From Bacillota bacterium (GTDB lineage: Bacteria; Bacillota; Clostridia; Tissierellales; Peptoniphilaceae), in the NCBI GenBank assembly GCA_023393815.1, contig JAEXBU010000061.1, positions 1 to 10,399 of the forward strand: a stretch of 10,399 nt of DNA, written 5' to 3'. Position 1 is the first letter of the stretch. The number at the start of each line of letters is the position of its first letter. Of the stretch, positions 1 through 6,760 are shown one piece after another. Position numbers and translations under genes: made by a program. The notes beneath the pieces are model-generated. The model was not told the DNA's origin. It saw only the letters and a program-made list of their open reading frames with translations, and made no database searches.

Positions 1-1
1 A

Positions 2-613
2 CATGAAATAGCCATCTATACCGATGAAAAGCATATGAAAGAGTTTATAGGCAAGTATGGAATGGATGAGGCGAACCCCGTGTATAACTACGAGGTAAAG
101 ATCAAAGCGGAAGAACATGCGGAAAAAGTTTTTGAAAATGCCGAAAAAATTTTATCTCACTATATACCGAAATCCGATCACGTGACTTCGACGGATCGAC
201 TACACGCGGCGGAGGAGAAAGAACAAATGAGAAATGAACGGCTTTTAAATCTGGGCATCCAAACCATTCTTATTGCCATTGCCCTTTCCAATGCCTACAA
301 CAGTTTTAAAGGAAACTTTCGAGCGAGAAAAAATGATTTTAAACTTTTGTCGACGGCCGGCATGACGGAAAAACAAATGAGGAAGATGGTTTTCGGAGAA
401 GGGAAAATAGTATTTAGAAATATTTTTGCGGTATATTTCTTCCTGTTCTGTGCAGGAATTGGAGCCAGAGCCTACAGAAGCGAGTATGAATTCTTTTTTG
501 CAATCAAAGAGCTGGTATTCAATATGCATTATCTTCCCGTCCTTATCGTCTTTTTATGTATGATCCCGGGGGTGCTGCTTGCTGTAAGAAGTGGCCTGAA
601 AGACTTTAAATAA
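2..613 (+). CDS. FtsX/BceB-like ABC transporter permease, C-terminal part (5' end outside window)
   Basis: The reading frame is open from the left edge, so the ATG at 35 is internal and about 203 C-terminal residues are visible. The soluble stretch (window residues about 1-80) is charged and belongs to the extracellular or loop region. Three hydrophobic segments follow: one around LGIQTILIAIALSNAYNSF, one around NIFAVYFFLFCAGIGARAY, and a last one around YLPVLIVFLCMIPGVLLAV. Between the first two lies RKNDFKLLSTAGMTEKQMRKM, which matches the cytoplasmic 'R-x-x-(E/D)-F-x-(M/L)-L-x-(T/S)-x-GMT' loop typical of FtsX-fold permeases, including the BceB/YtrF bacitracin-efflux group. Such permeases pair with an ATPase that would lie upstream, outside the window, and move or sense peptides or lipids. 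The substrate cannot be told from this fragment. The gene ends 60 nt before a strong terminator. Confidence 0.8.
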   Translation, partial: HEIAIYTDEKHMKEFIGKYGMDEANPVYNYEVKIKAEEHAEKVFENAEKILSHYIPKSDHVTSTDRLHAAEEKEQMRNERLLNLGIQTILIAIALSNAYNSFKGNFRARKNDFKLLSTAGMTEKQMRKMVFGEGKIVFRNIFAVYFFLFCAGIGARAYRSEYEFFFAIKELVFNMHYLPVLIVFLCMIPGVLLAVRSGLKDFK

Positions 614-672
614 AACGTGAAAACCGAAGAGAATAAAAGGCCGATGGGGGAAAAGTTTCCCAAAATAGAGAA

Positions 673-729
673 AGGGCTTATTTGACGGAAAAGGCGACTT
701 GCTTTTCAATCAAATAAGCCCTATTTTTT
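673..729 (+). terminator. Rho-independent terminator of the permease gene, possibly bidirectional
   Basis: A perfect 13-bp inverted repeat (AGGGCTTATTTGA at 673-685 with its complement at 710-722) is followed by ATTTTTT. It lies between two convergent genes. On the minus strand the bases after the stem read TTCTCTATTTTG, a weaker U-tract, so it may also end the traX-like transcript. Confidence 0.9.
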
Positions 730-733
730 GCAC

Positions 734-1519
734 TTAGCGTGCGCTTACGACGATGGAAAGGATGTTGAGTAGGATAAGGTGGGCGGGATAAAATACATAG
801 AATAGATTTTTCTCCCATTTTTTGCCCGTTCCGCCTCTCTTTCCGTTGTAAGCTAGGATAAAGGGGATAGCGGTCATAAGCAAAAATTCACTGGAGTACG
901 TCAATTGTTGGTACAAAGACATGACCTCGTGTCCGTAGGACAGGTAGGAATACATGGTTTTGATGAACAAAAGAATCGACCAGACAAATAGGCTGAGGCT
1001 CACCTTTTTCGGATCGTTGTCGAAGAAGAAGCAGGCCAAGGCGATGGGCAGAAGGTACAGTCCGCCCTCCGAGAAAATAAGAAGGGGAATCGTAAACGCA
1101 ATGGGGAGCAGCCATTTTTTCGATCCTTTCTTTTCGGGACCCGTCAGCTTATCGAGGAAGAGAAAAAGGACCATAAATAAAAACAGCGTCCAGAAAATAT
1201 TATTCCCCGAAAGAAGAGCAAAGGGATCAAACGCATGGGTGACGGGATGGATATAGGATTTAGTGACTATATTTTTTACAATATTGACCAGGTGCATGAA
1301 CATCGAGGCGAGAAAAAGTCGGGTCAGATATTTTTTTCGGTTCCTCGTATATTTGAAGCCTTCCATAAGCAAGTACAAAAATACAGGCGCGACAAACCTT
1401 CCCGGCCAATGCAACCATCTCGGAAGGCCCAATTCGTAGCCGAAGAAAGTATGGATATGGTCTATGCACATGAAGACGAGACTTATAATTTTCAGTTGAA
1501 ATCCGGACAATTTTTTCAT
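734..1519 (-). CDS. TraX family integral membrane protein
   Basis: This 261-residue polytopic protein has about eight hydrophobic segments. It shows the TraX family (PF05857) signature: an N-terminal helix LKIISLVFMCIDHIHTFFGY with the conserved IDH (residues 19-21), then WPGRFVAPVFLYLLMEGF with the GR/P/EGF pattern (about 38-55), the basic TRNRKKYLTRL loop, and a C-terminal FYPAHL with His247. The founding member, F-plasmid TraX, acetylates pilin. Chromosomal Firmicutes homologues are common, lie outside conjugation loci and are mostly uncharacterised membrane acyltransferase-like proteins. No conjugation genes are nearby, so a pilin role is unlikely here and the acyl acceptor is unknown. 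The start is supported by AGGGAG about 6 nt upstream on the minus strand. Length is about normal for the family. Confidence 0.85.
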   Translation of the reverse strand: MKKLSGFQLKIISLVFMCIDHIHTFFGYELGLPRWLHWPGRFVAPVFLYLLMEGFKYTRNRKKYLTRLFLASMFMHLVNIVKNIVTKSYIHPVTHAFDPFALLSGNNIFWTLFLFMVLFLFLDKLTGPEKKGSKKWLLPIAFTIPLLIFSEGGLYLLPIALACFFFDNDPKKVSLSLFVWSILLFIKTMYSYLSYGHEVMSLYQQLTYSSEFLLMTAIPFILAYNGKRGGTGKKWEKNLFYVFYPAHLILLNILSIVVSAR

Positions 1520-1824
1520 TCGATCTCCCTTAAAACGTTTCGTGGCGGTTTCCGTCGATTGTGCCTTACCTTATCAAAAATACTTTTTATGCGTCAAGAA
1601 AAATTTTACAAAGGGGAAATGTGGAGGGAAGATAGGAAAACTTCCAAAGACCTGGCGCGGGCGGGGGAAAGATTAACCTCCCTTTATGTGGGGTAAATAA
1701 ATAGCGACCGCTTATACGGAATGACGAAGGACGAAAATAGAAGTCTGAAAAAGAGTAAGAAAAAACTTGTATGGGAAGGCTTATCGGCCGGGTGTGTTGC
1801 GCAAGAGGAGAGAATGGAGACGGT
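1520..1824. other. Intergenic region between divergent genes
   Basis: These 305 bp separate the divergent traX-like and beta-helix genes. The left part holds the traX promoter. The right part is purine-rich, with a GC-rich patch around 1650-1670 and an A/T-rich stretch (TAAATAAAT, 1694-1702) that could contain a -10 box, but I found no convincing -35/-10 pair for the rightward gene. The open frame reading rightward through 1235-1696 is opposite-strand shadow of the traX-like gene plus chance extension. Confidence 0.5.
1570..1597 (-). promoter_or_regulatory. Putative promoter of the traX-like gene
   Basis: On the minus strand TTGACG (1592-1597) is followed after 16 bp by GATAAG (1570-1575). 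The -35 box matches TTGACA at 5 of 6 bases and the -10 matches TATAAT at 4 of 6. It lies about 50 bp upstream of the start codon, leaving a short leader with the AGGGAG ribosome-binding site. Confidence 0.5.
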
Positions 1825-3117
1825 ATGAAGGTAAGAGATTTTACAGAGTTATATGAATCGGTGGAAAGCGGGGAAAGAGACATTGAAGTAGTCAATTCCA
1901 TCGGTGCCCCGAAGGGATTCAAGTTGCAAAAAGGGCAAAGAATCCGGGGAAAAGATGAGACGATTTTACTCAGTTTTATAAATGGAGACGGTATCGGGTT
2001 AACTGGAGACAACGAAGTGGCGGATCTTTCCATTCAAACGTCCCCTTCCGCAAGGGGCATATACCTCGATTCCACGGAAGAAGATTTAGGAACGATCCAA
2101 TTAAAAAATGTAACGGTAACGGGAATGGTTCAAATTCTGATGAGAGGCAACAACAAAAGGTTGGATCTAGAGGTCGATGGTTTAGACATTCCCTTTGCCG
2201 ATGCGAGAAATTACCCCGAAAGGCCGATGAAGTACGGGGTGAACGTCTATCAAGGTGCCTTCACGGTATATAATTTTAATCCCGTAGAGGGAAGTGCCAT
2301 TCATTTTAAGGGAAAAGGCATTCGAATAGGACGAAAGAATTCCCCGGTATTGGGAAGCGGGCTGTTTGTCTCCGGTTTCAATGATGAAAGCGGTCCGGTG
2401 GAAGTCGATTATTTGGAGACGGAAGAGATTTACTCGAACGGAATGATCCCGAAAGGACAGCCCAATTTAATAACCGGGGGTCTATTCATCGTCTATGGCG
2501 CACACGCAAAGAAAATCGTATCGAAGGGTTCCGTGGAAACCTATGGAAACAACGACATGGTTTTAGATGTGTGGGGAAAAGTAGAGGAATGGATTGTAGA
2601 AGGGGAAGTGACAAGTTACGGCTCCAGCGGGATCGGCTTTGTCAACTTCGGAACCGTCGAGAAATTTAAGGCAAACAAGCAAATTGCCACCTACGGTCTC
2701 GGCGCGCGAGGCTTTAACCAATACGACGGAACCATCGGGGAAGCGTACTTCGAAAGCATCAAAACGACGGGCGACGGCTCCATCGGGATGCAATTCAGCA
2801 AGCCGGTAGGTAAAATTACGGTAGGAGAGGTGCGAACGACGGGCTCGACGGGGCAAACCTTGGTAAAAGGCGAAATTATGGAACTTGCAGCAGACGGGAT
2901 TTCCGTTCTAAAAGGTGGAGAAATCCGTTCGTTGGAAATATTGAGAGATATCGTCACGGAAGGGGAAGGCGTGTCCGCCTACCACGTAAATGGCGGAGCG
3001 GTGAAAGAACTGAAACTGGGGGGAGAGATCCTCTCCAAGGGAGAAAACGCATCTGCCGTACGCATTGAAAACGGCGGGACTTCCGATCTTGAAGCGATAA
3101 AAAACTTTGTGGATTGA
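1825..3117 (+). CDS. Conserved beta-helix-like protein of unknown function
   Basis: The 430-residue protein is hydrophilic and has no signal peptide, membrane helix or anchor, so it is probably cytoplasmic. From about residue 40 it is built of short beta-strand/turn units. In the second half these become regular 15-25-residue rungs of the type 'V..L...G.I.TYG..G.GI..FG', for example VTSYGSSGIGFVNFGTVEKF and IATYGLGARGFNQYDGTI. This is what a right-handed parallel beta-helix looks like. Other notable motifs are SPSARGIYLDSTEEDLGTI, GSGLFVSGF and NDMVLDVWG. I recall similar uncharacterised proteins in Actinobacteria and lactobacilli, but this was not searched, and no catalytic motif is evident. 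I place the start at ATG 1825, preceded by GGAGA (1816-1820), rather than at the in-frame ATG 1771, which has no ribosome-binding site and whose extra 18 residues (with CC and RG) look non-coding. No clear terminator follows. Confidence 0.75.
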   Translation: MKVRDFTELYESVESGERDIEVVNSIGAPKGFKLQKGQRIRGKDETILLSFINGDGIGLTGDNEVADLSIQTSPSARGIYLDSTEEDLGTIQLKNVTVTGMVQILMRGNNKRLDLEVDGLDIPFADARNYPERPMKYGVNVYQGAFTVYNFNPVEGSAIHFKGKGIRIGRKNSPVLGSGLFVSGFNDESGPVEVDYLETEEIYSNGMIPKGQPNLITGGLFIVYGAHAKKIVSKGSVETYGNNDMVLDVWGKVEEWIVEGEVTSYGSSGIGFVNFGTVEKFKANKQIATYGLGARGFNQYDGTIGEAYFESIKTTGDGSIGMQFSKPVGKITVGEVRTTGSTGQTLVKGEIMELAADGISVLKGGEIRSLEILRDIVTEGEGVSAYHVNGGAVKELKLGGEILSKGENASAVRIENGGTSDLEAIKNFVD

Positions 3118-3369
3118 CCGTAAAGAAATTGAAACCCTGTGAAGCAAAAGTGCGTGTTCCCGTTTCATACCGAATTCCTTCGGCCTCGTCGATGAAAAGA
3201 AAAAAGATTTGATTGTGGTTTTTACCGCATGGGAGAAATTCCCATAAGCGAGGAGAAAATAGAAGAGAAACGGAAGAAAGGGGATGAAGGACAAAAGGTC
3301 ATCCAAGAGAGAAGTAGAAACGACAAACATCGAAAGAAGAAATGGAAATAGAGAAAAGGAGACGGAATC

Positions 3370-3990
3370 ATGAAATTGTATTATGCACCGGGCACTTGTG
3401 CCGTTGCCGTATGGATCGCCCTCGATTGGCTCGGCGCCGATTTTGAAGTGGAAAGAGTTGAGTTGGGGTCGGATGCCTATAAAAAAATCAACCCGTCGGG
3501 AGCAGTGCCCGCGCTGGATACCGGGGATGGGCATATAAAGACGCAGGCGGGAGCCCTGTTAGAGTACCTCGTAGAAAAATATCCGGAAGCAAACCTCGGG
3601 CCGGACGAAAGTGTGGAAGATAGATATTTGTTCCACGAAATTGTTTCGCTGATCTCTGCAGACTACCACCCCGCTTTTTGGCCGGTATTCGGGCCGGACA
3701 ATTACACGGTCAGTACCGATGAGAAGGATTTGGACGATGTAAAAAAAGCGGCCTACAAAAAAATCGATGCAGTGGCCACCCTCATCGATCAAAGGCTAGA
3801 AGGCAAGACGCATATATACAAGGATAAGAAAACAGTGCTCGACGCCTACGTTTATATTTTAAGTCAATGGCTGAAGAATACGCCGAAGTCTTGGACGGAA
3901 TATCCGAACCTGAAACATTTTATGGAGACAATGGAAGAGGACGATAACGTGCAAAGAATCGTTCGGGAGTCGAGAAAACCGCTGAATTGA
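3370..3990 (+). CDS. Glutathione S-transferase family protein (beta-class-like)
   Basis: This 206-residue cytosolic protein has the normal GST length and two-domain layout. The N-terminal thioredoxin-like domain (about 1-75) opens with MKLYYAPGTCAVAV, where Cys10 sits at the position of the catalytic or glutathione-binding Cys of bacterial beta-class GSTs. It continues with NPSGAVPAL, the loop carrying the cis-proline (Pro47), and QAGALLEYLVEKYP, matching the glutathione-contacting (E/Q)-(S/G) turn. The helical C-terminal domain (about 85-200) contains TVLDAYVY with Thr155/Asp158, the N-capping box conserved in GSTs. The family conjugates thiols to electrophiles or reduces mixed disulfides. 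Many anaerobic Firmicutes lack glutathione, so the natural thiol is uncertain. AAGGAGA precedes the ATG with good spacing. A GNAT-type gene follows 34 nt later and is probably cotranscribed. Confidence 0.88.
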   Translation: MKLYYAPGTCAVAVWIALDWLGADFEVERVELGSDAYKKINPSGAVPALDTGDGHIKTQAGALLEYLVEKYPEANLGPDESVEDRYLFHEIVSLISADYHPAFWPVFGPDNYTVSTDEKDLDDVKKAAYKKIDAVATLIDQRLEGKTHIYKDKKTVLDAYVYILSQWLKNTPKSWTEYPNLKHFMETMEEDDNVQRIVRESRKPLN

Positions 3991-4024
3991 AGCCGCAACG
4001 GATCCCAAAAGGGAAGGAGACACA

Positions 4025-4300
4025 ATGGAAATACGGTTTGAAGAAGAGAAACAAAGATCCGCTGCCTATGTGGAAGGAAAAGAAATAGGAGAATCCACGT
4101 ATTCCAACGCGGCGGACCTGTGGATCATCGATCACACGTATGTAGAAAAAGCCTATAACGGACAGGGAATTGCGAGAAAATTAGTAGATACAATCGTCGA
4201 AAATGCCAGAAGTAAAGGCATTCAATTGATGGCGACTTGCCCCTATGCCCTAAAACTTTTTGAAACAAATCCCGAATACGCCGACGTGTACAAACGATAA
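4025..4300 (+). CDS. Small GNAT-type N-acetyltransferase (YjdJ/Acetyltransf_CG-like)
   Basis: The 91-residue protein has the layout of the short GCN5-related acetyltransferases in PF14542. The N-terminal strands (RSAAYVEGKEIGESTYS) are followed by LWIIDHTYVEKAYNGQGIARKLV, which holds the strand-4 'I-x-H-T-x-V' and the acetyl-CoA pyrophosphate loop YNGQGIA (44-50). The C-terminal ATCPYALKLFETNPEYADVY carries the family's conserved C-P-Y (72-74) and the closing 'NPEYADV'. Members are predicted acetyl-CoA-dependent acyltransferases of unknown substrate. AAGGAGACACA precedes the ATG. It follows the GST-like gene by 34 nt with no terminator between, and a terminator follows it, so the two appear to form one operon. 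A joint detoxification role is only an inference. Confidence 0.85.
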   Translation: MEIRFEEEKQRSAAYVEGKEIGESTYSNAADLWIIDHTYVEKAYNGQGIARKLVDTIVENARSKGIQLMATCPYALKLFETNPEYADVYKR

Positions 4301-4341
4301 GGGCACGGGGGTTCGATGAAATAAAGTGGAAAAAGCGCATG

Positions 4342-4388
4342 AAAAGACTGTTGAAGACAAGGGTTCTTGTCCTTCGGCAGTCTTTTTT
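4342..4388 (+). terminator. Rho-independent terminator of the GST-GNAT unit
   Basis: AAAAGACTG (4342-4350) pairs with CAGTCTTTT (4378-4386). An inner arm GAAG.ACAAG pairs with CTTGT.CTTC around a GGTT loop, giving a long hairpin followed by a run of six Ts (4383-4388). Confidence 0.88.
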
Positions 4389-4499
4389 ATACGTGCATAC
4401 TCCCCATCCCCTCGAAAGTTTCAAAGGATACCGCCCGACGCAGGACGAGAAAAGAAGATCAGCGGAAGGGGTCGTCACGGAGAGAAAAAGAAAAAGACT

Positions 4500-4528
4500 T
4501 TGGCGAAAATATTTTAATACAATATACT
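4500..4528 (+). promoter_or_regulatory. Putative promoter of the stalk-domain protein gene
   Basis: TTGGCG (4500-4505) and TATACT (4523-4528) are 17 bp apart; the -10 matches at 5 of 6 bases and the -35 at 4 of 6. A second candidate lies just downstream: CTTACA (4527-4532), 18 bp, then TATTAT (4551-4556) with an extended -10 TGT in front. Either or both may drive the gene at 4643. Confidence 0.6.
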
Positions 4529-4642
4529 TACATTCGCCGTCCATTCGTGTTATTATTAAAGTAGGAAAGGTGTACGGAGCGAGAAGAGAAGAATGGCGGA
4601 CGCGATTACGAATGTTATTTTACGAGAGAGGGAGGTTTTGAC

Positions 4643-5599
4643 ATGATAAGAAAAACGCGCAGGACGCTTCTTTTGCTTATAGCGTTATTGGTTTTGCCCC
4701 TCACCGTGGGGATGAAGGCTGCAGATCATCAAAAAGAGGGCGCCGTGGAAGAGAGAAAGAAAGGGTATTCTGTGATCGATGCGATGTTATCGGAAAAACC
4801 GGGGGCGGATCCGTTGACTATTGCGGCTGCCTCGGATAAATACATCGTGCTGGAACACTACTGTGGTCTGTTGATTTTGGATCGGAATTTCTTGGAACCC
4901 GTGGCCGAAATTTCGGGAAAAGACATAGGACTAACAACACAAGGAGATGCAGTCTTTTCTTATAGTTTGGACGGAGATACACTCCACTTAAAGCGAATGG
5001 GAGAGGGAAAGTCCTTCGCCTTTGCCATCGAAGATGGAATTTTACGAGAAGAAAAGGGCGAGGACCCGTTGAATACCGCGGATGTTCCGAAGGCACTCTC
5101 CGAAAAACGCGTGGAAGAGATTCTAGGAAGTGAGCGCCAGGGGCAAGGAGTTGAGGGGGATCATTGGATCGTGGCCCTCGCAGTGGACTGGAATCAATTG
5201 GGAAACAGTCAGCTCGTCGCGGTAGATAAAAATACGGGCGAAAAACGCGTAAAAAATCTTCAGGATTTGGCGGAAACAAAACCAAGCGTATCGATCTTTT
5301 CCGATGAAAAGCCGTTGAACGCAAAAGGTTTTGTAGAAAAAGGAACGGCCTACCTTCCCTTGCGCGCGATCATGGAAGGGCAAGGGGATGAAGTAAAATG
5401 GAATCCAAAGGATTCGACCATCCGCATAAAGGGAAAGGATCGAGAAATTTCCCTGGTTTTGGAGGGAGAAAAATACTGCGTCAAGAAAGACGGAAAGAAC
5501 GTCCGCTATGATTTTTATGTAAGAGGAGATGGAACCTACCTTACGCAAAAGTTCTTTAAAGAAATGGCGGGACTGACTTTCGCAGTGGACAAAAAATAA
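4643..5599 (+). CDS. Secreted protein with C-terminal copper-amine-oxidase-N (stalk) domain
   Basis: The 318-residue protein begins with a signal peptide: MIRKTRR, a hydrophobic run LLLLIALLVLPLTVGM, and probable cleavage near residue 27. No lipobox or wall anchor is visible. The C-terminal part (about 215-315) fits the 'copper amine oxidase N-terminal'/stalk domain (PF07833), with IFSDEKPLNAKGFVEKGTAYLPLRAIMEGQGDEVKWNPKDSTIRI showing the typical 'P.....G..YVPLR.I.E..G..V.W....TI.I' pattern. Despite the name these domains do not bind copper by themselves; in Clostridia they occur on exported proteins of unknown function. The middle region (about 55-210) is unrecognised; repeats such as DKYIVLEHYCGLLILDRNFL resemble beta-propeller blades. 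Cys74 and Cys279 are its only cysteines. GGGAGG precedes the ATG with 7-nt spacing. The gene is monocistronic, between its own promoter and terminator. Confidence 0.8.
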   Translation: MIRKTRRTLLLLIALLVLPLTVGMKAADHQKEGAVEERKKGYSVIDAMLSEKPGADPLTIAAASDKYIVLEHYCGLLILDRNFLEPVAEISGKDIGLTTQGDAVFSYSLDGDTLHLKRMGEGKSFAFAIEDGILREEKGEDPLNTADVPKALSEKRVEEILGSERQGQGVEGDHWIVALAVDWNQLGNSQLVAVDKNTGEKRVKNLQDLAETKPSVSIFSDEKPLNAKGFVEKGTAYLPLRAIMEGQGDEVKWNPKDSTIRIKGKDREISLVLEGEKYCVKKDGKNVRYDFYVRGDGTYLTQKFFKEMAGLTFAVDKK

Positions 5600-5646
5600 A
5601 ATGCCGGCTCGTACCTGTCCATGAAGAGGAGGCTTGGTGGCAACGA

Positions 5647-5681
5647 AAAGGGAGATCTGTGTGTACGGATCTCCCTTTTTT
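5647..5681 (+). terminator. Rho-independent terminator after the stalk-domain gene
   Basis: GGGAGATCTGT (5650-5660) pairs with ACGGATCTCCC (5665-5675) around a GTGT loop, extended by AAA/TTT and followed by six Ts (5676-5681). Immediately upstream lies TTGGTGGCAACG, which resembles the T-box antiterminator motif; see findings. Confidence 0.92.
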
Positions 5682-6028
5682 CGTGGGGGTAATCAAGGGA
5701 AGTGCCCCGGAAATCGATTGTTTTCGCAGTAGGAAGGAAAACTTCGCCTACTATCGTCAAAAGTTTCGGCAGAAAGGGTATCCTAGCAATTTGCAGTGTA
5801 TTTTTTATCATCTATCAAAAATGCCCGCCGCGTGGGAGGAGCGTTTCTTCCTTAGGATGCGGTATAAGTTTTTGAGGTGAAGAAGTTGCAGAAAAATTAT
5901 ATAATGGATAAAGAAACGGTCGTGAGGGTTCTTACGGGAGCCTTTGAAAGGATTGGGCTTTTTCTGCCAAAGAGGAAGAACGCCCGTTTTTATACAAAAA
6001 TGGATATATCCGTTGCGGAGGTGATGAT
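5682..6028. other. Long gene-poor stretch and leader of the DUF1706 gene
   Basis: I see no convincing gene here. The first half contains an imperfect inverted repeat, AGTAGG (5728-5733) with CCTACT (5747-5752), and A/T-rich sequence around 5787-5820. A promoter-like TATAAT lies at 5900-5905. The leader after it can form two hairpins: CGTGAG/CTTACG with a GGTT loop (5921-5936), and a bulged one starting GGGCTTTTTCT and closing with CGCCC followed by GTTTTTA (about 5957-5998). A short frame from GTG 5877 or TTG 5886 to 6059 overlaps the next gene and resembles nothing I know. Confidence 0.4.
5877..5905 (+). promoter_or_regulatory. Possible promoter of the DUF1706 gene
   Basis: A perfect -10 box TATAAT (5900-5905) lies 17 bp after a poor -35 (GTGAAG, 5877-5882). 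Transcription would start near 5912 and give a leader of about 115 nt before the TTG start at 6029. Confidence 0.35.
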
Positions 6029-6547
6029 TTGCGAGTATACGAAAACAAGGAAGAACTGAAGTCGGAAATAAAAAAAGCATTTGAAAAATATATAGCGGAA
6101 TTTGATGCAATTCCCGAAGCCTTAAAGGATACGCGAGTGGAGGAAGTGGACAGAACGCCGGCGGAAAATTTGGCGTATCAAGTGGGTTGGACGAGCCTGC
6201 TGTTGAAATGGGAAGAAGAGGAACAAAAGGGGCTTCCGGTAAAAACACCGTCGGAGGCGTTCAAATGGAATCAATTGGGCGAGTTGTACCAGTGGTTTAC
6301 GGAGACCTACGCCCATCTGTCCCTTCATGCGTTGAAAGAAAAATTAAACGAAAACATAGATTCCATCTATGCAATGATTGATTCATTCAGCGAAGAAGAA
6401 CTATTTACCCCCCATCAGAGAAAGTGGGCGGATGATGCGACGAAGACCGCCCTGTGGGAAGTATATAAGTTTATTCACGTAAATACGGTGGCACCTTTCG
6501 GAACCTTCCGAACCAAAATTAGAAAATGGAAGAAAATCGCGCTGTAA
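6029..6547 (+). CDS. ClbS/DfsB family (DUF1706) four-helix-bundle protein
   Basis: The 172-residue protein closely follows the DUF1706/ClbS-DfsB family (DinB-like fold). It starts MRVYENKEELKSEI, then has the conserved VDRTPAENLAYQVGWTSLLLKWE (about 40-62), FKWNQLGELYQWF (78-90), FSEEELF (120-126), RKWA (131-134) and a C-terminal VYKFIHVNTVAPFGTFRTKI. ClbS of colibactin producers is a cyclopropane hydrolase that protects the host from the toxin, and DfsB is implicated in fluorothreonine or detoxification contexts. Most Firmicutes members have no assigned substrate, so toxin resistance here is only possible. The start is TTG at 6029, chosen because GGAGGTGA (6017-6024) sits 4 nt upstream and because the family begins M-R-x-Y-x-N-K-E-E-L at this point. 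The nearby ATG at 6024 is out of frame. The gene stands alone, followed by a terminator. Confidence 0.88.
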   Translation: MRVYENKEELKSEIKKAFEKYIAEFDAIPEALKDTRVEEVDRTPAENLAYQVGWTSLLLKWEEEEQKGLPVKTPSEAFKWNQLGELYQWFTETYAHLSLHALKEKLNENIDSIYAMIDSFSEEELFTPHQRKWADDATKTALWEVYKFIHVNTVAPFGTFRTKIRKWKKIAL

Positions 6548-6633
6548 ACACGTCTATAAAATACGAAAATACAGGATAACTGAAGGGAGGAGAAAAACGG
6601 ACGGTAGATTTCCGTCGGCTTTTCAGGCGGATA

Positions 6634-6696
6634 CCCATGGACAAAAACCGTAAAATTATGCCTGCGGCGTTTTTTCGTCCACGGGTTCTTTTTTAT
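6634..6696 (+). terminator. Rho-independent terminator after the DUF1706 gene
   Basis: CCCATGGAC (6634-6642) pairs with GTCCACGGG (6677-6685), 8 of 9 positions. An inner arm AAAAAC pairs with GTTTTT, and the hairpin is followed by TTCTTTTTTATT. A smaller hairpin, GACGG/CCGTC (6600-6616), precedes it; I cannot assign it a function. Confidence 0.75.
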
Positions 6697-6704
6697 TCAG
6701 CCGA

Positions 6705-6733
6705 TTGAATTTTCAATGAAAATAAACTACAAT
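6705..6733 (+). promoter_or_regulatory. Promoter of the DUF1905-M20 operon
   Basis: TTGAAT (6705-6710) and TACAAT (6728-6733) are separated by exactly 17 bp; the -10 matches at 5 of 6 bases and the -35 at 4 of 6. The predicted transcript start, near 6740, lies downstream of the ATG at 6716, which argues for ATG 6761 as the real start of the first gene. Confidence 0.7.
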
Positions 6734-6760
6734 TGGACGGGAAAGCGGGTGTTGTGCAAA

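Larger units (their letters stand above)
4301..4642. other. Intergenic region: terminator, then promoter and leader of the stalk-domain gene
   Basis: These 342 bp hold the terminator at 4342-4388, a purine-rich stretch with nothing recognisable (about 4390-4495), the promoter zone at 4500-4556, and a leader of about 80-105 nt. The leader contains ACATTCG (4530-4536), complementary to CGAATGT (4609-4615), and CGTCC (4538-4542), complementary to GGACG (4598-4602), so it could fold on itself just before the ribosome-binding site. Several short open frames here have no ribosome-binding site or family resemblance. Confidence 0.5.

Noticed and set aside
1235..1696. Plus-strand open frame across the traX-like gene and its upstream region
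   Set aside because: Most of it is antisense to a clear TraX family protein, and it has no ribosome-binding site or recognisable content.
3160..3250. Small inverted repeats (CCGAA/TTCGG at 3170-3183; ATGGGA/TCCCAT at 3229-3245) before the GST-like gene
   Set aside because: The stems are 5-6 bp with no T-run and no clear operator context, so they are likely chance; I also found no convincing promoter there.
2908..3534. Long minus-strand open frame spanning the end of the beta-helix gene and the start of the GST-like gene
   Set aside because: It overlaps two well-supported genes, has low-complexity F/S/L-rich content typical of antisense frames and matches no family.
4339..4641. Arginine-rich open frame before the stalk-domain gene
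   Set aside because: It begins inside a terminator hairpin, crosses the promoter region and has an implausible composition.
5659..5880. Open frame of 73 codons after the stalk-domain gene
   Set aside because: It starts inside the terminator loop, lacks a ribosome-binding site and resembles no protein.
6595..6660. GGAGGAG...GACGG/CCGTC hairpin region considered as a riboswitch
   Set aside because: It lacks the conserved cores of the common riboswitch classes I know and lies upstream of a terminator and a separate promoter, so it is more likely 3' untranslated sequence.
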